Shown here in pieces: positions 15,452 through 24,800 of a DNA stretch of 41,618 bases. Numbering within the stretch: position 1 is the first letter of the stretch; each line of letters begins with the position of its first letter. The notes beneath the pieces are model-generated. The model ran no database searches. It had not been told where the DNA came from and saw only the letters and a list, made by a program, of their open reading frames with translations. Source of the stretch: an uncultured Eubacteriales bacterium (lineage in GTDB: Bacteria; Bacillota; Clostridia; Christensenellales; Christensenellaceae); assembly GCA_900545085.1 (NCBI GenBank), contig UQXU01000007.1:1-41618 (forward strand), in the 5' to 3' direction. Made by a program: the position numbers and the translations under genes.

Positions 15452-17002
15452 ATGAAGAGGGGAATAAGCTTACTGCTTGCTATTGTGTTGATTTTTGGCG
15501 CAGGCATAGCCGCGGCGTCTGCGGAGAGCGGCGTATCAGACTCAATTAAAGCAAAAAGCTTTAATACTGTGCTGAACATAGACAACGTGAATCTTTACGA
15601 CGGTATGGAAAAAACGTATGGCGACGGATATGTTCCGGCAGTGACAAAAAAAGAGGCGAGAATTGTAGTACCGTTTGTTACATCTCAGGAGCTGGAAAAC
15701 GACGAGATTTACGTCAATCTGGGATTGGGAGATCCGTCAAATTCACCCTTTGAATTTGAAAATCATGTTAAAACTATTAAGCTGGCGGAGCACAGCGTGA
15801 ATGCGGGAAAGGATTCGGTCAGAGCGTATCTGGCGGATGTGAGGCTGCCGATAAGAGAGGATGCATCTAACGGAAGGTATCCGGTTACGCTGAGCGTCAG
15901 AGGAACAAAAAAGGACGGAGATCAATTTGAGGAGTCGTATACACTTTATGTAACTTTGAAAAACGCGGAGTCGCCCTCGGCCTCTGCATTGAGCAGCCCA
16001 GACGCGAACGGCGGCAGTTCCGGCGGAGGCTATGTTGATGATGACGGCGGCTCAGGCGGAAGCTTTGTGGATGACAGCGGCAGCTCGAGCGGAGGGTCAA
16101 GCGGTTCGAGCTCGGGCAGTGATACATCGCAGCCGAAAATAATGATAGAGGGGTATACTGTCAGTCCGTCTCCTGTGGAAGCCGGAAAAGAATTTAAATT
16201 GTCCGTTAAGTTAAAGAATACAAATGAAAAACAGAAAATGAGCAACGTCAAAGTGACGGTAGAAGGAGAAACCACGGATATAATCCCTGTGGATAAAACG
16301 AACAGTTTTTATTTTAAGAATATAGGCAAGAAATCATCTGTTTCGATTAATATTAAAATGATGGCTCAGCAGACGGCAGAGCCTAAACCGCAAAAGATAA
16401 CGTTTCATGTAGACTATGAAGGCTCGGGAGGAACGGCGTATACATCAGATGAATCTATTGTAGTGCAGATTACTCAACCCATAAGATTGGAATTTGACGA
16501 GCCGGAAATACCGAGCGAGGTGAACGCGGGAGATACTATTTCTCTGGCGGTGAATGCCATGAACATGGGACGAGGTACGGTTTATAATGTGCGCGCGGAG
16601 GTGGACGCTCCGGGGCTGATCCCGGAGGGAAGCGCGTTTTTGGGCAATTTGGAGAGCGGAGCGTCGAAATCCGGAGATATGTATGTTTTCGTAGGGACGC
16701 TGGATTCTTCCGAAACGGCGTCGGGCGAAAAATATGGAACCACCGGCGGAAAGCTCAAAATAACATATGAAAATGAATTTGGAGATACGTCGGAAAAGGA
16801 GTTCGAGTTCACGACGAACATAAATCCGCCTGTTATAGATACATTGGCTCAGACGAATGAGGAAGAAGAACAGCCGAAAACGCAGAGTCAGTGGTGGATA
16901 AGCGTTATTATACTCGCGGTTCTCATAGCGGCGGGATTGGGAGTGTGGTATTTGCGCAAACAAAAGCTGCGCAAGAAGGCGGAAGAAGATGAGGACGGCT
17001 GA
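15452..17002 (+). CDS. Membrane-anchored extracellular beta-sandwich protein of the MacB-type cassette
   Basis: A 516-residue protein with an N-terminal signal peptide (MKRGISLLLAIVLIFGAGIA, cleavage near ASA-E25), a beta-rich first domain (about 30-172), a flexible Ser/Gly/Asp linker (about 173-228), two Ig-like domains of the CARDB/NEW3 (COG1361) kind (about 229-470, with SVKLKNTNEKQKMSNVKVTVEG and AVNAMNMGRGTVYNVRAEV), and one C-terminal transmembrane segment (about 480-503) followed by a basic tail. It is thus displayed outside and anchored by its C-terminus. It overlaps the permease gene by 14 bp. Such COG1361 proteins are known next to MacB-type transporters, where they may play the periplasmic-adaptor role in one-membrane cells; that role is inferred. 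Confidence 0.82.
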   Translation: MKRGISLLLAIVLIFGAGIAAASAESGVSDSIKAKSFNTVLNIDNVNLYDGMEKTYGDGYVPAVTKKEARIVVPFVTSQELENDEIYVNLGLGDPSNSPFEFENHVKTIKLAEHSVNAGKDSVRAYLADVRLPIREDASNGRYPVTLSVRGTKKDGDQFEESYTLYVTLKNAESPSASALSSPDANGGSSGGGYVDDDGGSGGSFVDDSGSSSGGSSGSSSGSDTSQPKIMIEGYTVSPSPVEAGKEFKLSVKLKNTNEKQKMSNVKVTVEGETTDIIPVDKTNSFYFKNIGKKSSVSINIKMMAQQTAEPKPQKITFHVDYEGSGGTAYTSDESIVVQITQPIRLEFDEPEIPSEVNAGDTISLAVNAMNMGRGTVYNVRAEVDAPGLIPEGSAFLGNLESGASKSGDMYVFVGTLDSSETASGEKYGTTGGKLKITYENEFGDTSEKEFEFTTNINPPVIDTLAQTNEEEEQPKTQSQWWISVIILAVLIAAGLGVWYLRKQKLRKKAEEDEDG

Positions 17003-18290
17003 TTTATTTAAGCTGGCGGCTCTGAACCTCAGCAGGAGAAAGCCGCGCACTTTTATGACTGTGCTGGGCGTGATAGTAGGCACGGCGTGTATCGTGCTTA
17101 TGCTCTCTATAGGGTATTCGAATTATAAACAGTTCAGCGATATGCTTATGGATAACTCTAGTTTGACAAAAATAGAGATAAATGATTACGGAAGCTACAG
17201 CGGCACGGGAAAGCGCAGCGGTATTACGGACAGCACTGTGAAGTCTATTGCGGCGATGGAGCACGTGGAGGCGGCGTCGCCGGTGATAAGATTCCCCGCG
17301 ACTATAACGACAGGCAAGTACGAGCTTTCTACGCAGATATACGGAGTGAGCGCTGATGTGCTCAAGCTTGACTTCCGGGAGGGCGGAATGTTTGCTTCCG
17401 GCGGGGGGATGCCCGAGCTTGTCATAGGCGGCGAATCGGCGAGGGAGTTTGTCGATCCTGCAAATCCGCCGAATTATTCAGATTATGAGCAATACCGGTT
17501 ATATTCACCTGACATTGACTGGCTGAACGCATCGTTTGAGGTGCAGTTCGGCTATCCGCAGGATGAGAACGAGAACGCAGAGGATACGCTGCCTAAAGGC
17601 AGGATATACAGAGCGTCGGCGGCGGGCGTAGCCGGAGACAATGAGTACAACATATACATAGATCTTTCTGTTGCAAAGCGTATGCTTATGGATAATAAAG
17701 AATTGGCTCAGAATGAGGGTATCTCAATAAACAGCTATGAGCAGGTGATTGTTCGCGTAGACGAAATGAAGAATGTGGAAGCTGTTATGAATGAGATAAA
17801 GAAGCTGGGGTATGAGACATACAGCGAGACTGAATATATATCCGAAATGCAGCAGGAACAGAACAGGCAGCAGGGGCAGCTCTTTGCTATAGGACTGATA
17901 TCGCTGTTCGTATCGGCGATTGGAATTGCAAACACTATGTATGCCAGCATACTGGAAAGACGGCGGGATATAGGTATCATGAAAGTGGTTGGAATGAAGA
18001 TAAGCAAAATCCGTCAGCTTTTCTTAGTGGAATCGTCGCTTATAGGTTTTCTGGGAGGGGCTCTCGGGCTTGCGGTGAGCTATGTTATAGTTCTTGTTAT
18101 AAACACGGGCTCGGAGCAAACCAGCTTTTTAGGGATGTATTTTTCAGAAGGAATGAAGATACAGATACCGGCATGGGTAGCTCTGGGAGCTATAGGAATT
18201 GCTGTGTTTGTGGGAGTGCTTTCGGGTATATATCCTGCGCGAAAGGCGATGAAAATGAGTCCTCTGGAGGCTATGCGTGCAGATGGATAA
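16989..18290 (+). CDS. FtsX/MacB-like ABC transporter permease
   Basis: A 433-residue permease with the four-helix MacB topology: a first transmembrane helix (about 22-44, after SRRKPRTFMTVLGV), a large extracellular MacB_PCD domain (about 45-295) and three C-terminal helices (about 300-322, 345-368 and 395-415) with the coupling motif ERRRDIGIMKVVGM and the usual end IYPARKAMKMSPLEAMRADG. It pairs with the ATPase at 14683; the surface protein between them overlaps its start. The start at 16989 lies in the previous gene's last codons, with AAGGCGGAAG upstream. A strong terminator follows, closing the island. Confidence 0.92.
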   Translation: MRTADLFKLAALNLSRRKPRTFMTVLGVIVGTACIVLMLSIGYSNYKQFSDMLMDNSSLTKIEINDYGSYSGTGKRSGITDSTVKSIAAMEHVEAASPVIRFPATITTGKYELSTQIYGVSADVLKLDFREGGMFASGGGMPELVIGGESAREFVDPANPPNYSDYEQYRLYSPDIDWLNASFEVQFGYPQDENENAEDTLPKGRIYRASAAGVAGDNEYNIYIDLSVAKRMLMDNKELAQNEGISINSYEQVIVRVDEMKNVEAVMNEIKKLGYETYSETEYISEMQQEQNRQQGQLFAIGLISLFVSAIGIANTMYASILERRRDIGIMKVVGMKISKIRQLFLVESSLIGFLGGALGLAVSYVIVLVINTGSEQTSFLGMYFSEGMKIQIPAWVALGAIGIAVFVGVLSGIYPARKAMKMSPLEAMRADG

Positions 18291-18304
18291 ATCTAGAGAA
18301 ATAG

Positions 18305-18337
18305 AAAAAGGCGTCTCTGTCTGAGAATGCCTTTTTT
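18305..18337 (+). terminator. Terminator closing the ABC island
   Basis: AAAAAGGC pairs with GCCTTTTT, with a weaker inner stem, followed by TTTTTT. The A run on the left lets it work on the minus strand as well. Confidence 0.78.
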
Positions 18338-18355
18338 GAATTTAAAGCAAAATAC

Positions 18356-18381
18356 AAAAAAACCGCAGATAAAATCTGCGG
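18356..18381 (-). terminator. Terminator of the initiator tRNA gene
   Basis: CCGCAGAT/ATCTGCGG with a 3-nt loop; on the minus strand it is followed by seven T. It sits 7 bp after the tRNA 3' end. Confidence 0.82.
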
Positions 18382-18388
18382 CGAATAA

Positions 18389-18464
<76 letters not shown>

Positions 18465-18502
18465 GCGAATATCAATAAGACGCTATGTCTTACAACTCCT
18501 AT

Positions 18503-18531
18503 ATTATATATGAGATATCAGGGAGTGTCAA
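18503..18531 (-). promoter_or_regulatory. Consensus promoter of the initiator tRNA
   Basis: On the minus strand: TTGACA (18526-18531), a 17-bp spacer and TATAAT (18503-18508). Both boxes match sigma-A consensus perfectly. The -10 lies 38 bp ahead of the tRNA. Confidence 0.92.
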
Positions 18532-18628
18532 TAGTATTTTTGATATATTGACAAAAAAACAATATTTATATAAATGGATAACACGAGGGTGAAACTAGGA
18601 TAATGTTTATTTGTCGAATAAACTCGTA

Positions 18629-18657
18629 TTGTTGAAAAAAATAAAATGTGATATAAT
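18629..18657 (+). promoter_or_regulatory. Promoter of ogt
   Basis: TTGTTG (18629-18634), a 17-bp spacer and TATAAT (18652-18657), with TGA before the -10, giving an extended -10. The start codon is 37 bp downstream. Confidence 0.7.
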
Positions 18658-18693
18658 AAATTATACAAAACAAGCCAAATAGGGAGAGAACAT

Positions 18694-19179
18694 ATGAAAC
18701 GCAAACACTACTATAGGTTTCCGATAGGTTGGGTTCGTATAGAAGAGGATGAGGACGGCTATATAACGCGTCTGTGCGTGGAGCAGGAAAAGCAGCCGCA
18801 GAAATACGGCGCGGCGATGGATATGTTGGATGAAGAGACGCCTCTTATGCTCAAAGCTCGCGAGCAGCTTATGGAATATTTCAGCGGATGGCGGAAGAGT
18901 TTTGATCTGCCTATAAAACCGGAAGGTACTGATTTTCAAAAGCGTGTATGGGCCGAGCTGGTGAAGATACCTTATGGCGAAACGAGATCGTATAAACAGG
19001 TAGCGGAAAGCATGGGGAGTCCCAGGTCGTCGCGCGCTATAGGCGGAGCGAACAATAAAAATCCGATTATGATATTGATACCATGCCATAGAGTCGTAGG
19101 CGCTGATGGTTCGCTTACGGGCTTCGCAGCGGGCGTAGAAGTAAAAAAGCAGCTTTTGGATCTTGAACAGCGAAATTGA
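18694..19179 (+). CDS. ogt: Methylated-DNA--protein-cysteine S-methyltransferase
   Basis: A 161-residue suicide repair protein that takes the methyl group from O6-methylguanine (and O4-methylthymine) in DNA onto its own cysteine. The active-site motif IPCHRVVG is at residues 129-136 with acceptor Cys131. The DNA-binding helix-turn-helix segment (YGETRSYKQVAESMGSPRSSRAIG) and the C-terminal LTGFAAGVEVKKQLLDLE are typical. Length fits the Ogt branch without the Ada regulatory domain. Shine-Dalgarno AGGGAGAG is 6 bp before the ATG. It has its own promoter and terminator, so it is monocistronic, with no visible regulation by alkylation. Confidence 0.95.
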   Translation: MKRKHYYRFPIGWVRIEEDEDGYITRLCVEQEKQPQKYGAAMDMLDEETPLMLKAREQLMEYFSGWRKSFDLPIKPEGTDFQKRVWAELVKIPYGETRSYKQVAESMGSPRSSRAIGGANNKNPIMILIPCHRVVGADGSLTGFAAGVEVKKQLLDLEQRN

Positions 19180-19189
19180 ATTTACAGAT

Positions 19190-19222
19190 AAAAAATGCAG
19201 GAGACCGTTCTCCTGCATTTTT
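19190..19222 (+). terminator. Terminator of ogt
   Basis: ATGCAGGAGA/TCTCCTGCAT with a CCGT loop, A run before and T run after. It can work in both directions and so may also serve hprK, which ends at 19465. Confidence 0.88.
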
Positions 19223-19464
19223 GTATTAAAAATTACAAAAATCCCGTAAATAGGAACGAGCGTTCCCGGTAGCCACAACAGGAACGCCCAATCTGAAAGG
19301 AAGTTAAGGAAGAAATAGCTTATTAATTGTAACTGAGATGAAAAATAACATCTCTTTATTACAACCACAGTATAGCTTAAATATATGAAAAAATAAAGTG
19401 AATAATGTGAAAATAAAGTGAATTGTTACAATTTGGATACAAATTCTCGAGCTGTGTGGGGGAG

Positions 19465-20379
19465 TTATCCCAGAAGTTCCATGATTTTATGATCCAGCGT
19501 GTTAGCCGCATTTTGTCCCATAGAACGAAGGCGGAAGTTCATAGCGGCGACTTCCATGATAATAGCGACGTTGCGTCCGGGTCGAACGGGAATTGTAGTT
19601 TTGGGTACTTTAATGCCCAGCAAGGTTATATATTCCTGCGTAAGTCCGAGTCTGTCAAGGTCTTTTACATCTCCCATTTCAAGATGTATGCACAGGCTTA
19701 TTGTTTTTTCCAGCATAACGGCGCCCATGCCGTACAGTACAGAAACGTCCACCAGACCCAGACCTCTGACCTCCATAAGATGACGGATAACGTCCGGAGC
19801 AGAACCGATCAGAGTCGTGTCTGACGTCTTTCGTATTTCAACTACGTCGTCAGCAACAAGACGATGTCCGCGTTTTATCAGCTCAAGGGCTGTTTCACTT
19901 TTGCCGACGCCTGATTCGCCTGTTATAAAAATGCCAACGCCGTAAATATCCAGCAGACCGCCGTGGCGGGCTATGCAAGGTGCGAGCTGCTTATCTAAGA
20001 AGGTACTCGTTATATGAGTGAGTTTAGTTGCCGTAAGACCGCACATCAGCACGGGAACGTCTACTTTTTTTGCAGCTTCGATAAAATCATCCGGCGGGGT
20101 GAGGTTTCTGGCTATCAGCACGACAGGTATAGGCAGGTTGAAGTACATCGCAAGCCTTTCTCTGCGGATATTCTCGGGCAGGTTGTAAAGATAAGTCATC
20201 TCCGCCATGCCGAGAAGCTGAACGCAGCCGGCTGTGAAGTATTCATAATAGCCGGAAAGCTGCAAACCGGGTCGGTTTAGGTCGCTGGATTCTATCTGCA
20301 TGGTCTCTTTTTCGCTCATGTGGAGTACGGTTAAACCCAGCTCGTCTACCATTGTCTGAACTTTAATGCCGCGTTTCAT
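19465..20379 (-). CDS. hprK: HPr kinase/phosphorylase
   Basis: A 304-residue bifunctional enzyme that phosphorylates HPr (or Crh) at Ser46 and reverses the reaction, controlling carbon catabolite repression in Firmicutes. The N-terminal domain (about 1-130) leads to His139 (ARHGGL), the P-loop GESGVGKS (154-161), the acidic pair in ADDVVEI (Asp177/Asp178) and the HPrK signature EVRGLGLVDV (203-212). Length and architecture are normal. The gene is alone; neither ptsH nor lgt is adjacent here. On the minus strand TATAAT (20440-20445) with TTGCAC 15 bp ahead is a possible promoter, and GGAGA precedes the ATG. Confidence 0.96.
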   Translation of the reverse strand: MKRGIKVQTMVDELGLTVLHMSEKETMQIESSDLNRPGLQLSGYYEYFTAGCVQLLGMAEMTYLYNLPENIRRERLAMYFNLPIPVVLIARNLTPPDDFIEAAKKVDVPVLMCGLTATKLTHITSTFLDKQLAPCIARHGGLLDIYGVGIFITGESGVGKSETALELIKRGHRLVADDVVEIRKTSDTTLIGSAPDVIRHLMEVRGLGLVDVSVLYGMGAVMLEKTISLCIHLEMGDVKDLDRLGLTQEYITLLGIKVPKTTIPVRPGRNVAIIMEVAAMNFRLRSMGQNAANTLDHKIMELLG

Positions 20380-20582
20380 AGTATATCTCCTGTAAATTCT
20401 TTCCTCTGATTTGCAGACCGAGTTAATAGCAGTCTACATATTATATTGTAGCACATCGCAGTGCAATTTACCATAAAAAGCGAGCTGCACTTTTGAGATA
20501 TTGTGGATTTTCATAGGGATAATCACAGATATTTCAAAAGGATTATTTACGTAGAACAGCTGAGTAAATTGCTTGAAAAATA
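20380..20582. other. Intergenic, hprK upstream region
   Basis: The first 90 bp hold the leader and likely -10 of hprK. The rest, about 110 bp, is AT-rich with no gene, terminator or repeat I can support, apart from a weak GAACAGCTGAG that may be a decayed left end of R1 copy B. Confidence 0.4.
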
Positions 20583-20684
20583 AAGCGGCAATGCAATCTG
20601 CCGCTGAAGCCCTAAGAGGCTTCGTCCTTCGTTCACTTGTTGAATGACGGGGCGGCGCCCCTTATTGAAATAGGCGGCAGTTTA
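20583..20684 (+). repeat. Dispersed repeat R1, copy B (left end missing)
   Basis: Starts at the second hairpin, here AGCGGCA/TGCCGCT, where a G-C pair of copy A has become A-T. Then come AAGAGGCTTCGTCCTT (third hairpin, decayed), CGTTCACTTGTTGAATGACGGGGC, GCCCCTTATTGAA, and TAGGCGGCAGTTT as in A'. A GGCGGC/GCCGCC hairpin at 20671-20708 lies just beyond the stop of the HAD gene on the minus strand and might terminate it. Confidence 0.75.
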
Positions 20685-20745
20685 AAAAATATACGTGCGC
20701 CGCCTTTATAGTATAGAAATAAAATAAATTAATTAAAAAATATGT

Positions 20746-21552
20746 TCACAAAATACTTCCGCTGAGAAGCTTATCTATGAAATAAGCTACGCCGTTGTCA
20801 TCTGCGCTCAGCGTGATAAAATCGGCCGCGGAGAGAACTTCGGGGACAGAATTCTGCATAGCTATGCCCAAGCCTGCCCATTCTATCATGGAGAGGTCTA
20901 TCATGCTGTCTCCTATCGCGGCGACTTCGCATCTTTCAAGACCCAGCTCGCGTGAAAGCTGCTCCAGAGCTGCACCTTTGCTTGAGCCGGGATTGAGAAC
21001 TTCTATATACCACGGCTTACTCGTCAAAACTGTTAGATGTGGGAAGGCGGCGGCGATTTCATTTTTTATAGTCTTGGCTCTGGCTGTTCCGCCCTCGTCC
21101 TGACCGGAGTTTATCAACACTTTTACGGAATTGAGCTCGTTCATAGAATTTAAATCTATCAGCCTGCCGGTGTGTTTGTAAAGACCGGAATAGAACTTAG
21201 TGTGCTCAGTCGTATGAGTGTAGCAGAAATCGGGGCCTATATAAAGCTGAACTTCACATCCGGCCGCCGTGGCGTAATTATAAAGACGGCGAACGTCATT
21301 GTCGCTCAGAGGATTGCTCCGGACAAGTTTTCCGTCTTTAAAAACCTGCGAGCCGGCGCAGGCTATCACGTCTGTTATTCCGGGAATGGCGTCCATGTAT
21401 CGGAGCATTCCGTTGTATGCTCTGCCCGAAGCCAACGCCAGCCGTATGCCTGAGTCGGATGCTTTTCGCAGAGCGCGTATGTTCTCATCTGAGATTGCGC
21501 CGTCCGCACCTATAAGCGTGTCGTCTATGTCCAGTGCGATTAGCTTTATCAT
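20746..21552 (-). CDS. Cof-type HAD-superfamily phosphatase
   Basis: A 268-residue haloacid-dehalogenase hydrolase of the Cof/IIB type, generally phosphatases of sugar phosphates, nucleotides or flavin precursors. Motif I is LDIDDTL (nucleophile Asp8, acid Asp10), motif II ALASGRAY, motif III Lys in SSKGAAL, motif IV GDSMIDL, in which the usual Asn before the last Asp is Ile. The cap domain lies at about 85-185. The start is set at 21552, where GGAGGA precedes ATG and the product begins MIKLIALDIDDT; an upstream ATG would add 17 unrelated residues. Substrate cannot be told from the sequence. Confidence 0.88.
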   Translation of the reverse strand: MIKLIALDIDDTLIGADGAISDENIRALRKASDSGIRLALASGRAYNGMLRYMDAIPGITDVIACAGSQVFKDGKLVRSNPLSDNDVRRLYNYATAAGCEVQLYIGPDFCYTHTTEHTKFYSGLYKHTGRLIDLNSMNELNSVKVLINSGQDEGGTARAKTIKNEIAAAFPHLTVLTSKPWYIEVLNPGSSKGAALEQLSRELGLERCEVAAIGDSMIDLSMIEWAGLGIAMQNSVPEVLSAADFITLSADDNGVAYFIDKLLSGSIL

Positions 21553-21604
21553 AAAAATATCCTCCGTCGAGCCAACAGGCGCAGAATCGTCATATATCGC
21601 CATA

Positions 21605-21647
21605 TAACCGTGAACAGATCTCCTAAGGGGCGATGCCCTTTATTGAA
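21605..21647 (+). repeat. Dispersed repeat R1, copy C (short form)
   Basis: TAACCGTGAACAGAT joins almost directly to the last hairpin (GGGGC GAT GCCC) and TTATTGAA, so the middle hairpins are absent. It lies in the 295-bp divergent spacer between the HAD gene and dnaE. Confidence 0.72.
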
Positions 21648-21847
21648 CGGGGAAAAATGAAGTGTATGTGCCTGTTTATTGTCTGTTTTTGTGTTACAAT
21701 ATACTTAGCTGATACGAAAGCTGAAATTCGGCAGACGTCTATGCAGAATGGGTATTCGTGTGCAGACGTCGTCGCTTCAGCTTGCACACATATTATGATA
21801 CTTCATTTTGTCGGACTATGCAACAGCCCGCAGGAAGGAAGAAGAAA

Positions 21848-24800
21848 ATGACAGATTTTGTGCATTTGCACGTTCATACGGAGTACAGCCTTTTGGACGG
21901 AGCGTCCAGAGTGAGCGAGGTCACAAAAAGGGCGGCCGAGCTGGGGATGAAGGCTCTGGCCATAACGGATCATGGCGCTATGTACGGCATAATAGAATTT
22001 TACAAAGCGGCGCAGGCGGCGGGGATAAAGCCGATACTGGGCTGCGAATTTTACATAGTGAACGGAGACAGGAGAGAAAAATCGACAGCGGCCAGAGAAT
22101 ATGCTCATTTGATATTGCTGGCTAAAAACAAAACGGGATATAAGAACCTGATGAAGCTTTGTTCCGCCGGATTCACGGAGGGTTTCTATTATAAGCCCAG
22201 AATAGATCACGAGATACTGAAGGAGCACAGCGAGGGTCTGGTTTGCATGTCTGCGTGCCTGGCGGGGGAGATTCCGTCAGCTCTCGTTCGCGGAGAGTAC
22301 GATGCGGCTAAAGAGGCGGCCGCTTGGTATAAATCCGTGTTTGGGGAGGATTTTTATCTCGAGCTGCAGGATCATGGCATTCCGGAACAGCGCATGATCA
22401 ACCCGCAGCTAATAAAAATAGCCAGAGAGCTTGGTATCGAACTGGCTGTTACAAACGATTCGCATTATACGCTCAAGGAGGATGCTCAGGCTCAGGAAGT
22501 GCTGATGTGTCTGCAAATGGGCAGAACGATAGACGAGGGCGGATTGTTCGATTCCGACGAGTTTTATTTGAAATCTCCGGAGGAGATGGCGAGTCTTTTT
22601 TCCTATGTGCCGGAGGCTGTAGAAAACACGGTAAAAATTGCGGATAAATGCAATGTGGAGCTGGAATTCGGCGAGCTGCATTTGCCGGATTTTCCGATAC
22701 CGGACGGATTTGCAAGTCATTACGAATATCTTGAGTATGTAACTCGAGAGGGAATGAAAAAAAGGTATGCCAATCCTGATGAACATGAAGAGAGGCTGAT
22801 GTATGAGCTGGAAACCATACGCAGCATGGGCTTCGTGGACTATTTTCTGATAGTATGGGACTACGTCGCTTTTGCCAGAGGCAAAGGGATAATGGTTGGC
22901 CCGGGGAGAGGCAGCGCGGCGGGAAGTATTGTAGCATATGCGTTAGGCATAACAAATATAGATCCGATTAAATACGGTCTGCTGTTCGAGCGGTTTCTCA
23001 ATCCGGAGCGCGTGAGTATGCCGGATATAGATATAGATTTTTGCTACGAGAGGCGAGGAGAGGTAATAGATTACGTAGTCTCAAAATACGGTTCGGATAG
23101 AGTCGCGCAGATTATAACATTCGGAACTCTGGGCGCGCGTCAGGTAGTCAGAGATGTAGCCAGAGTTTTGAAGATAAGCGTCGCGGAGTCAGACAGAGTA
23201 GCGAAGATGATACCATTCGAGCTGAAAATGACGATAGACAGGGCGCTCGAGATAAACAGCAGGCTGAGAGCGGAATACGAGAGCAATGATGTAATAAAAT
23301 CATGGCTGGATATGGCGAGAAAGCTGGAGGGTATGCCCAGGCATACTTCCACGCACGCGGCGGGCGTCGTAATATCCAAAGAGCCGGTCACGGAATATGT
23401 ACCTCTCTGCGTCAGCCAGAAGGATGATGCAGTGATGACTCAGGTCACTATGAACCATCTGGAATCGCTGGGACTGCTTAAAATGGATTTTCTCGGCTTG
23501 CGCACGCTTACTGTCATACGCGATACTCTGGATATGCTCAGGCAGCGCGGAATAGATATAGATATAGACGAAATAGATATGGAAGATCAAAAGGTCTATG
23601 ATTTGATTTCGTCGGGCGAGACGGACGGGATGTTTCAGCTGGAAAGCGAGGGAATGCGCTCGCTGATGATGCAGCTCAGACCGGAGAATCTGGGCGATAT
23701 AATGGTGGGGATATCTCTTTTCCGACCCGGCCCTATGTCGAAGATACCCGATTATATAGCCGGGAAAAACAACAGAGAGAATGTGCGCTATGCGGATAAG
23801 ATACTTGAGAAGTCTTTGGGCGATACTTACGGCTGCATGGTGTATCAGGAGCAGGTTATGGAAATCGTGCGCGATATGGCGGGATATTCTCTCGGGAGAA
23901 GCGACCTTGTGCGCAGGGCGATGGCGAAGAAGAAAAAGGACGTCATGGAACGCGAGCGGCATGTGTTCATATACGGTGAAGACGATGTGAACGGCGCGTT
24001 GAAGCGAGGCGTGTCGAAAAAAGCGGCGACTGAGGTATTCGATCAAATGATGGATTTTGCTCAGTATGCTTTTAACAAATCTCACGCTTGCGCATATGCT
24101 GTGGTTTCGTATCAGACAGCATGGCTGAAGTGCTATTATGAGCCGGAATTTATGACCGCATTGCTTAACAGCTTTATCTCAAATTCTGACAAGCTGGCGC
24201 ACTATATGAGGTATGTAAAACGCCGCGGCATAAAGCTCCTGCCTCCGGATGTGAATAAATCCGGGGCCAAGTTTACGGTAGAAAACGGCGGGATAAGGTT
24301 CGGGCTGGCGGCTCTGAGGCAAATCGGCGGCGCGATAGACGGATTGATAAAAGAGCGGGAAAATGGAGATTTTATAGATCTGGAGGACTGCATAAGCCGA
24401 ACGGTGACGTATATAAACAAATCCCAGATAGAATCGCTGATACTTTCGGGTTGTTTTGACTATACCGGAGCGAACAGAGCGCAGCTCATGGCGGTTTATG
24501 AACAGCTGATAAAAAGTGCGGCGGCGAAAGCTAAGCGTGAGCTGGCGGGGCAGGGCAGCTTTTTTGACATGGAGGGCGCGCCGAGGCAGAGTATGGAGCT
24601 GCCCGATGTGCCGGAGTTTGAACCGCTGCAAAAGCTCGCGTTCGAAAAGGAAAAAACCGGTCTCTATATCTCGGCGCATCCTATGGAACAGTATGCTGAG
24701 CAGATTGAAAAACAGAGCTATACTATAAGCGATCTGACGGCGGCGGAACACGATATTAGAGCAGCGGAGAAATATGACGGAATGCGCGTCAGATTGATGG

